Part shown: positions 18,621 through 26,500 of the stretch, in pieces
Layout: every line of letters begins with the position of its first letter
Position numbering within the stretch: position 1 is the first letter of the stretch
Origin: an uncultured Clostridia bacterium
GTDB lineage: Bacteria; Bacillota; Clostridia; Christensenellales; Borkfalkiaceae
Length of the DNA stretch: 43,748 bases
Assembly: GCA_947629515.1 (NCBI GenBank)
Contig: CANRDY010000009.1
Location: 1 to 43,748, forward strand
Direction: 5' to 3'
Translations under genes and position numbers: made by a program
Notes under the pieces: model-generated
The model's database searches: none
The model's input: the letters and a program-made list of their open reading frames with translations, nothing else
Told to the model about the DNA's origin: nothing

Positions 18621-18740
18621 CTATATTAAAAGGGTTCCCGAAAATCGCAGTGAAGCGAGATTTTTGGGAAAAGGAGAGGTAAACGGAGCGAAGTGTGCCC
18701 TTGCCGCAAGCATGATCTTTGCAATTCTTTTCTTTCTCAT
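18621..18740 (-). pseudogene. Broken gene start: ribosome binding site and signal-like N-terminus running into repeat sequence
   Basis: A minus-strand ATG (18738-18740) has AAAAGGAG well placed upstream and begins MRKKRIAKIMLAARA, like the start of an exported protein. After about 13 codons it runs into sequence resembling the dispersed intergenic repeats and stops after 39 codons. It is most likely a 5' gene fragment; a real short peptide is possible but unlikely. Confidence 0.35.
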
Positions 18741-18838
18741 TTTTATTACTCCTTTTGTTTTACTACCCCGATTTTACCCGAAAGAAGTAACAAACCTTTA
18801 CACAAAGTTGTAATAAAAAGGTAAAATAACGTTATGAA

Positions 18839-18869
18839 AGCGGTCGGGCAACGAGGTTGCCCGACCGCT
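18839..18869 (-). terminator. Hairpin after the sugar transferase gene
   Basis: AGCGGTCGGGCAAC, loop GAG, GTTGCCCGACCGCT: a perfect 14-bp stem about 60 bases past the minus-strand stop. The T tract is short. Confidence 0.6.
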
Positions 18870-18930
18870 ACGGTTGGATCGTTTTATTTTATTGCACGCT
18901 TTTTATTTTACGCCTTTTGTTTTGCGCCTT

Positions 18931-19707
18931 TTATTTTGCGCCGGTGCGTTTGAATACGCCCGCTATGCACTTGAAAATTATCTTTATGTCGAGCCATACG
19001 GAGCAGTGGTCGACGTAATAGAGTTCGAGTTTTTGCCTTTCGCCATGCTCGTAGGTGGTGTTGCTTCTGCCGTTCGCCGCCCACCAGCCTATCATTCCGG
19101 GCTTTACCGAAAGCAGTTTTTGCTTTGCCGCGCCGTACTTTTCGTCCGCCTCTTCCTCTATAAGGGGTCTCGGTCCTATGACCGAAATTCTGCCCGTGAA
19201 TATCGCCCACACGTTGGGGAGTTCGTCGAGGCTGGTCTTTCGCAAAAACTTGCCGAGGCGGGTAACGCGGGGGTCGTCGTCGAGCTTGTACTCTCTGCGG
19301 AATTTTTCGAGCTGCTCGGGGGTGAGCATGTATTCGAGCTTGTCGGCGTTTTTGACCATGCTGCGGAACTTGGGCAGATAAACGGGCTTGCCGTTTTTGC
19401 CCACGCGCTTATGTCTGAAAAAGACCGAGCCGCCGTCGCTGCACTTGACGACGAGCGCGAGGATCAGATACAGCCAGCTGAAAATTATCAGAAACAGACC
19501 GCTTGAAATTATGTCGAACGACCTTTTGAAAAATCTGTATGTTCCGTAGGCGAACGCGTTTCTTTTGGGAAGGGTGCAGTCCAGCCCGAACTGTACTTCG
19601 GGGGAGAGCTTTTCGACCACTTCTTCCTTTGCGCCGTTTGTTTGGGGCGCGGGCGCGACCTCTGCCGCGGGTTGCGCTACGCTTTCGGAATTGACCTGTT
19701 CGGACAT
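18931..19707 (-). CDS. Polyprenyl-phosphate sugar-1-phosphate transferase (initiating glycosyltransferase)
   Basis: This 258-residue bacterial sugar transferase transfers a sugar-1-phosphate from a UDP-sugar to undecaprenyl phosphate, starting assembly of a surface polysaccharide or glycan. It has an N-terminal disordered Ala/Pro/Glu segment (residues 1-45), then KRSFDIISSGLFLIIFSWLY (membrane re-entrant helix), GSVFFRHKRVGKNGKPVYLP, KFRSMVKNAD, TSLDELPN with the catalytic Asp-Glu pair, GPRPL and KPGMIGWWAANGR. I start at the ATG 19705-19707 with AAAAAGGAG upstream; a longer frame reaching 19770 would begin inside the promoter. The sugar cannot be told. No other glycan genes are adjacent. Confidence 0.93.
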   Translation of the reverse strand: MSEQVNSESVAQPAAEVAPAPQTNGAKEEVVEKLSPEVQFGLDCTLPKRNAFAYGTYRFFKRSFDIISSGLFLIIFSWLYLILALVVKCSDGGSVFFRHKRVGKNGKPVYLPKFRSMVKNADKLEYMLTPEQLEKFRREYKLDDDPRVTRLGKFLRKTSLDELPNVWAIFTGRISVIGPRPLIEEEADEKYGAAKQKLLSVKPGMIGWWAANGRSNTTYEHGERQKLELYYVDHCSVWLDIKIIFKCIAGVFKRTGAK

Positions 19708-19760
19708 TGCCGTCTCCTTTTTGGGGGAACGCAAGGGCAAAACTGACCTTGTTGGCAACA

Positions 19761-19789
19761 ATTTTATCATAACCCGACGTTTTTGTCAA
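19761..19789 (-). promoter_or_regulatory. Sugar transferase promoter
   Basis: On the minus strand TTGACA (19784-19789), a 17-bp spacer and TAAAAT (19761-19766), giving a leader of about 50 nt. Confidence 0.8.
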
Positions 19790-19886
19790 ACGCTTGACGT
19801 TGCGTTTATAATATTGCAAAAAGCGTGAAAATGCGACAATATTTGTGCGCGGGGAATAAGGGAATAATAGTAAATTAATGCGCATA

Positions 19887-19919
19887 AGCGCGCGGGAGTT
19901 GGAAAAACGCCCGCGCGCT
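19887..19919. terminator. GC-rich hairpin at the edge of repeat locus 2
   Basis: AGCGCGCGGG and CCCGCGCGCT form a 10-bp stem followed by ATTTTA. It resembles the hairpin at 20446-20480 and, like loci 1 and 3, sits immediately before a BC module. Confidence 0.5.
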
Positions 19920-19941
19920 ATTTTAAATAAGTCACCAATAA

Positions 19942-20250
19942 GTCACCCTGAGCAAGCGAAGCGCGTCGAACGGGTCTGTTCCGCAGTATAGCGAAGTTTT
20001 TATAAGGTAGATATTATAGAAAACCCCTACCCTCCCCTCCCCCTTGGAAAAGGGGAGGGAATAGGGGCGGAGAAATTACAAGGGGGAGGAATTAAAGGTG
20101 GGGGTTCACAGCAGTACCGCGCAAGAACGTTTAATTAAATGATTGCTTTTTTGTGTACGCGTTTCAAAGTGCAAGCACAGACCACGGGGGGATTATCTCA
20201 CTCAATCGAACCCGCTTCGCGGGATTCTTATATCGTTCGAAATGACAGTG
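19942..20250. repeat. Module BC, copy 2, interrupted by module D2
   Basis: It has the same ends as copy 1 (GTCACCCTGAGCAAGCGAAG and CGAAATGACAGTG). After GATATTATAGA it is interrupted by about 130 bp containing module D2 (20021-20106), then resumes at ACGCGTTTCAAAGTGCAAGC. Confidence 0.8.
20021..20106. repeat. Module D2, copy 2 (inside module BC)
   Basis: AAACCCCTACCCTCCCCTCC, then AAAAGGGGAGGG, and further on AAGGGGGAGGAATTAAAGG with GTGGGGGTT. The 3' half matches 43406-43435. Confidence 0.75.
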
Positions 20251-20301
20251 CCTTATTATGCTCCGATATTATTTAAAAGTGCTTGAACGGAGTAAATTGC
20301 A

Positions 20302-20440
20302 ATTACGAAGTGAGAAACTTCGGAGATGCGAGCAAGACAAGGCGAACGAGCGACGACCGCAAGGAGCGTACAATGAAGTACGTGACCAAGGCGGAGCGAT
20401 GTTCAACGCCGTATTGCGACGCATATACGAAGTTTAACGG
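20302..20440. repeat. Element E, copy 3
   Basis: P1 pairs 20315-20329 (AAACTTCGGAGATGC) with 20421-20435 (GCATATACGAAGTTT). P2 is GCGTAC (20366-20371), loop AATGAA, GTACGT (20378-20383). The ends match copy 2 while the middle matches copy 1, so copies appear to recombine. Confidence 0.85.
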
Positions 20441-20445
20441 GAGCA

Positions 20446-20480
20446 AAGCGCGCGGGCGTTTGAACAACGCCCGCGCGCTT
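20446..20480 (-). terminator. Hairpin downstream of the giant surface gene
   Basis: AAGCGCGCGGGCGTT (20446-20460), 5-base loop, AACGCCCGCGCGCTT (20466-20480): a perfect 15-bp stem 20 bases past the stop. Confidence 0.65.
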
Positions 20481-20500
20481 ATGCGGCAATAATTATTTTA

Positions 20501-23500
20501 TTAAAGTTTTTGCTTATTCTCGCCGCGGCTTACGTTGGCAAGCTCTGTGCCGTTGTACGAAGCCGTGAACGAGAGCGACCACTGATAGTAATTGTATTTA
20601 ATACTCAAATTGGGTTTTCTGGTCATGCTGTTGGTCGCCGTTACGGTTAGTATGTTGGTTGCGCCGTCGAATGAAGTTACGGGCGTTGCGCTCGAACTTA
20701 CATCGCCGTAACCCGTTCCGACGGAATCTTTGATTTTACCGTACATAGAGACTTCTGAGAACGCCCAGCCGCTTCCGTTCAACATTGAAGCCGCACCCGA
20801 GAAATTATACTTTACGTTAGCCGTAAAGGTAAAGTCCTTATTGGGTCTTACCGCGGTAATTTCCGCCTGCTCGCAGTAATACCACAGCGCGTGCACGGAG
20901 TACGAGGGTTCGTCGGGGTTATAGGCAAGCGTTTTGGAAACGTCCGAAAGGTCGAGCTGTACCCAGCTTTCGCCCGTGAAGTACCACCAGCCTTTGAATT
21001 CGTACAGGTTGCCGTCGTTGCTCTTTACGGGCGCGGCTATGGAGTAGCCGTCGTGCAAAACGACGTTGCTCATATACACCTTTGAACCGTATTCGCTTTG
21101 GGTGACCGTTCCCGCCTGCGCCGCCGTGAACCCGAACGTGCTGTAAAGGTTGATATCTATTTCGTTGTCTATCCAATAGATATATACTGTCATATCGTCG
21201 GTAACGGTGAAGCGTTCGACCTTGGTGCCGCCCGCAGAGCTTTCGTCCACGGTGTAGAACCCGCCGAAGTCGTAGTTTTCGATGTCGTACGAAAGGCTCG
21301 AAAGGTCTGCCGTTTCGCCGTATTTGAATACCTTTGAAACGGTCCACCTGCTTCCGCTCTTTTCAAAGCCCGCTACGGCGCGGTCGCTCGAAAGGGTGAC
21401 GGTGTACTCCTTGGGGGTGTAGTACGCAACTATCCTCAGATCGGAGTTGACGGTTATATACCTTTCGGTAATTGCCTCGTTACTTCCCTCGAATCGCCAT
21501 TCGCCCGTGTGCCCCGTCTTTGCGGGAACGGGAACGCCGTCAAGGTCGAGCACGCCGCCTTCCGTAAAGCCCTTGCTTATGGTCTTATCGCCGTCGCCAG
21601 TGTTATAGGTGAACACGACGCGGTGGGCGAACTGCTCCCACACGGCGGTGTACGTCGCGTCCGTCTTTTGGGTTATGAAGTCGATATAGTGTATAACGTT
21701 CCCCTCTTCGTCGCGGTAGCCGTTGAGAATGTGGGTATCGTTCCACGTCGCGCCCTCGGAGAGCACAAGGTGGTTTGCGGGCGAACCGAATTCGGCGTTG
21801 GTGTAGACTATTTCGCGGTAGTACTTGTCGCCGTCGGCGTGCCAGAACTCGTTTACGGGGTGGTCGCTGACGAAGTGCAGAACCCTTGAATAGGGCGTGT
21901 ACTGCGCCGTTACCGTCATATTGCCGTTGACGTACTCCGCGCCGCCCGAGATCTTCCAGCCCGCAAAGTCGTAGCCGACCTCGGCGACCTCTTCCGCGCT
22001 TATTCCCAGCTCTTCGCTGTCGAGCGAAATTTCGTCGCCGTAGTAAGCTGTGAGCTGTTTTATGACCTTGTCGGGACCGTCGCCCGAAATCACGTAGCTT
22101 ACTGTGTAGGGAATATTCTCCCATACCACCGTGAGCGAAATATCCGAGCTTATGCGCAATGCCGCAACCTGTTCGCGGGTGAGCTCTTCGCCGCTTTCGG
22201 TTACAAACGCCCTTATCCTTTTGCCCTCGACCACGACGTCGAGTTTAAGGTCGAGGCTCTTTTTGTAGCTGAGCGTAAAGGCGCGTACATAGCCGCCCGC
22301 GGGGGCTTCGACATAATTTTCGTTTATCTTGTAGTCGCTGAATATCTTTACTTCGTACTGCTGGGGAACGTACTGCGCCGTTATTTCGAGCGCGCCCGTG
22401 AAGTTATCCGCGCTGTATTCGCCCCATTCGAGCACGTAGTGGTCGATATTGTCGTAAGCCGAAATGTCGGGGAAGAGCACGGACGAGAGGAGCTTGTTCT
22501 GCTTTCTGTCGTAAAGCGCGTACTGCGTTGAGATGAACTCGCGCTCGCCGCTTTCGACGCCCTTCTGACGGTAGAACGACACCGTTCCGAAAGTTATGTC
22601 GCCCTTTGCCGCGGAGGCTTCCGATGAGTTGCCGCTGAACGACACCTCGACGTACTTGCCGCCGTTAGCCGCCGTCATTGCCGCCCAATCGTTGCGGGCG
22701 CAGATCTCCTCGAACGTCTCGCCGTTGAGCCATCTTCCGAAGTACACCGCGGGCGAATTGCCGAACACGTCGGCAGCCGTTGCGGCTACGTTGCCGTCCG
22801 CGGCGGTGTTGCGCCATTCGTTGCAGGGATTTGCGTAATAGAGCGTGCCGTCTATCGTAAGGTCTATATAGAGGTTGCCGACGAGCGTTACTCTGAGCGA
22901 AGTGTTTACGTCGAGTCCCGTTATGTAATAGACTTGCCTGCCGTTCTCCTCGCTCTTTTCCGCGCCGAACTCAACTACTATATCGCTCAAAGATATGGTG
23001 TTGTTCTGCAAAATGCCCGCGCCGTTGAGCACTATCTTCCACTTGCCCTGTTCGGCGTTGTACGCAAACTGTTTGAGGTAAGTGGCAAGCTGTGTGCCGT
23101 AGTCCTGCTTTATCGCCGCCTTTTTCTCGGTCGCGCCCGAATCGGTCTTTGCGAACTCGTCCGTAATTACCGAACCGAGGTTGAAGAGGAAACCTATCTG
23201 GTTGAGAGCGTCCTTTCCGAACTCCTCCACCGTCATTGCGCGGTATATGGTCTCGCCGCCCGATACGCGCTTCAAGTAGATCATTCCCTTTTTAAGGGTA
23301 ATGTCCGCAACGCCGTCTGCGTTGATTATATCCACAACGGCTTTGAATTTGGGATAGCTTATTCTCAGGTTCAACGCTATGTCGTTGGTGTCTTTGTCGA
23401 CGGTTACCGAAATCGCGTTCAAAGTTACCGTGAGGTCTGCAATGTTGTAGTTGAACACAAAGTGCAGAACGCCGTTAAGATTTATCTTGCCGTTTATGTA

Positions 23501-26500
23501 GAACACGTTGTTCAAGGCGTAGGAACTGCTCTCCGCTCCCTCTTCGCCCGAGATGACCTCTTTGTGGGTCGCCGAGTGCACGAGGGCTTTTAACAAGGTG
23601 TCGATGCCCGTGAGGTTGTAGTAGCCCGAAAGGGTCGCGCCGCTTTGGGATAAGGGCTTTTCGACGCCCTCGTAGGTTATGTTCATGGAGAGGTTCCCGA
23701 GCCGCTCTTTTGCGGTTGAGTCGCCCTTTGCGGGAAGCTCTACGTCGCCTATCGCAACGCCCGTTATGCGCGAGCCGCCCTCGTACGCCTCTTTGTCCAT
23801 GGTGAACCGCACGTCGCCCGCGCCCACGGTGAGACGGGATCTGCCGTCCTCTTCGTAGCTTACCGAAAGTTTATCTATAATTCCGAGGCGTTCGCCCTCT
23901 TCCCTCTGCGAAACCGAGGGGGTCGAGACCTGTTCGTCCGCCTTGTCGAGGGCTTTGCCGAGCGCGTCTATTATAGATTGCAGACCGCCGTCTATAAACT
24001 GATCTATAAGGCTCGAACCGAGCGAGACGAACTCGTCGCGCACGTCGGGTATCCACTGATCTATAAGAAGGTCGTCGGCGACGTGGGTGAGAGCCGAAAG
24101 CACTCTTGCTATCGTGGCGTTTTGACTTTCGAGCGAACCTAAATCGAGCATAGCCGCACCCGCCGAAATCACCGTCATTATCTCGCTTACGGGGGCGTAG
24201 ATTTTGACGGGTTCGTGCGAAATGACGTTGCCCGATGCGTCGGTCTCGCCCTTTAAGGGCACGCCCGATATCGACATGAACACGTCGAGCGAGGGTTCGC
24301 CCTCTGCGGTCGGGGAATATTCGCCCGTAGTCTTGCCGTCCTCGCCGAACGAGGGATCGGCGTCGAACACGTAGAAGTCGAAGAGCACGCTGTTGACTTC
24401 GGCTATCGTCGAATTCATATCAACGGTTATGTGCGCGTACATGTCGGGAGCGACCCAGAAGTTGATGTCGTCGCGCTTGTCGAAGGGAATATCGTTGCCC
24501 TCGGCGTCCTTTGCCGTGCCCGTGAAGAAGTGCAGAGGGAAGCCGCTTGCGCCCTGTACGTATTCGAAAGTGGCGTCTATGTCGTATTTTATTCCGCCCG
24601 TCTTTTCGTAGGCGGGGTCGTCGCTTGAAACGGTTGCGGAAAGGTCGATATCGAACTCGCTCTTCGAGAGCATTTCGAGGGAAGCCGCAACGTAGTCGAG
24701 CGCTTCGGCAAGGTCTGTCGCCGAAAGCAGTTCGCCGCCCTCGGAAAGTTCGGGAACTTTTGGAGCGTTGTATTGACTTATTTCGACGTTCGAAAGGTTC
24801 AATACCACTTCCGCCGTTTCGAGCTTAACTTCGAGGTCTGCGTTCATGCCCGCAAAGGCGTTCGTGCCCCTGCAAAGTTCGACCGCAAGCCCGCCGAGCT
24901 CTATTCTCAAAAGTCCGTTCTGCTCTATGGGGCGCACAAGGCGGACGGCGTTTATAAGGGCGGGTATGTCTGAAACGGGCGCGCCCGCCACCGCTTCGAC
25001 TATGCTCTCGATATCGAGAACGCTCTCCTTGCCGCCGTTTATAAGCGACATTATGTCCGAAAGGCTCTCGGCGCGTTTGAGCACGTCGTCGCCGTCGACT
25101 ATGTTGTTGACGACGCCCGCGATCCTGTTATACAGCTCTGTCGCCGCTCTCTCGAGAAGGGCGAGGTCGTCGGAGGGGGCTTTGCCGCCCTTGCCGTCGT
25201 CCTTTACCAGGGCTATCTCCGCGCCCATGCCGCCGTAGATGAATTTGAGGTTGGTTCCGTCGAACGAGGCGTATATGTCGTGCCGGGATTCGCCGAGCGC
25301 AAGGCGCGCGTCGAGCGCGAACGAAAGCCCGTTCTTCCAGCTTATCGAAAGATTTTCTATGCCGAGGGCAAGGCGGGCGGTATCAAGCCCGAGCACGAGC
25401 GTGCCCTTAACCGTAAGTCCGCCGTTTTCTATCGCCTCCGCAACGCCGTTCAATATGGTCGTTATCTCTTCGCCCCTGCAATAGTATGCGTCGGCGGGAA
25501 GTTCGCCCTTGGGAGCGTAGGGATCGACCGCAAGCGCGCCCGCGATTTTTACGCCCTTTACGGTGCAGTTTACTTCGGCGGTAACAAGATTGCCGTCGCC
25601 CGCCGCAAGCGCGAGAGCTATGCCGTTGTAATCTACCGCGAACTTGCCGTCCCTGCCGAAGAGCTGCAAGCCAGAAAGTATCTCGCCTATTTTTATGTCG
25701 CCCTTTACGCTGTCTTTTATTTTGTCTAAATCCAGCCCCGCAGCTTTGGCTATTTCCTTTATGTCGAGAGAGTTCAGTTCGGGAAGGTCTGCCTCGCGTG
25801 CGATCGCGTTATACATATTGAGAACGCTTGAAAGGAACGCGGAGTAATTGTCGGAGCCGTCCTCCGCCGTCTTGTCGAGGACGACGCCCACGCCGTCGTA
25901 GACCAGCGCAGACCTTTCGCCGCCGATCTGCGCGTACAAGCCGTGCACAACGCCGTTGACGCCAAGCTCGGCGTTCATAAAGAGGTTCAGGCCCTCTTTG
26001 AGGTTGAGCGAAAGTTCCTTTATGTTCAAGGTTATCGGAACGTTTTTAAGGGTAACGCTTACCGAACCGCTTGCCGTTATCCCGCCGTCGGCTATTATCT
26101 TCTGTACGCCCTCTATCAGGGGAATGAGCTTTGCGCCGTCGAATACCGTTACCTCTTCGGGGCAGGCGGCTATTCCCGCAAAGGGATACGCCGAGGCGTT
26201 CGCAAGCGAAAGCGAGAAGTCTTTGCCCGTATATGTAAGGTCCAATGCAAGTATCTCTTCGCCCTCGCCCGCGGAAATTCCGAGGGTAAGCCCGCCCGTC
26301 TGCAAGGTGATAAGGTCGTCGCCGCTCGCCGATATGCTGAGCGAATTTATGAGCTTGTATATGTCGTCCGCGGTGAAGTCCTTTTTGAGTTTGTCGAGGG
26401 ATATATCCAATTCAAAGGGCTTGCCCGTCGCTTCTTCGACCAATCCCGAAACGGCGTTGAGGAGCGCGGGGAAATCGGCTTGGGCAAGGCGCACGCCCGC

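Larger units (their letters stand above)
18509..18930. other. Gene-poor region between xre and the sugar transferase
   Basis: It contains the xre terminator, a truncated short frame (18621-18740), an inverted repeat around 18635-18667 (CCCGAAAATC and GATTTTTGGG), and a strong hairpin at 18839-18869. I see no intact gene. Confidence 0.6.
19790..20500. other. Gene-free repeat locus 2
   Basis: This is the 711-bp space between two minus-strand genes. It contains a GC hairpin (19887-19919), module BC split by module D2, element E copy 3, and the giant-gene terminator hairpin. I see no gene. Confidence 0.75.

Noticed and set aside
13301-20250. Autonomous insertion sequence at the BC modules
   Set aside because: BC has imperfect inverted ends but is under 200 bp and encodes no transposase; it can at most be non-autonomous.
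20283-20492. Short open frames across element E (for example at 20283 and 43426)
   Set aside because: Comparison of the five copies shows base changes that keep stems paired rather than reading frame, and lengths between copies are not multiples of three.
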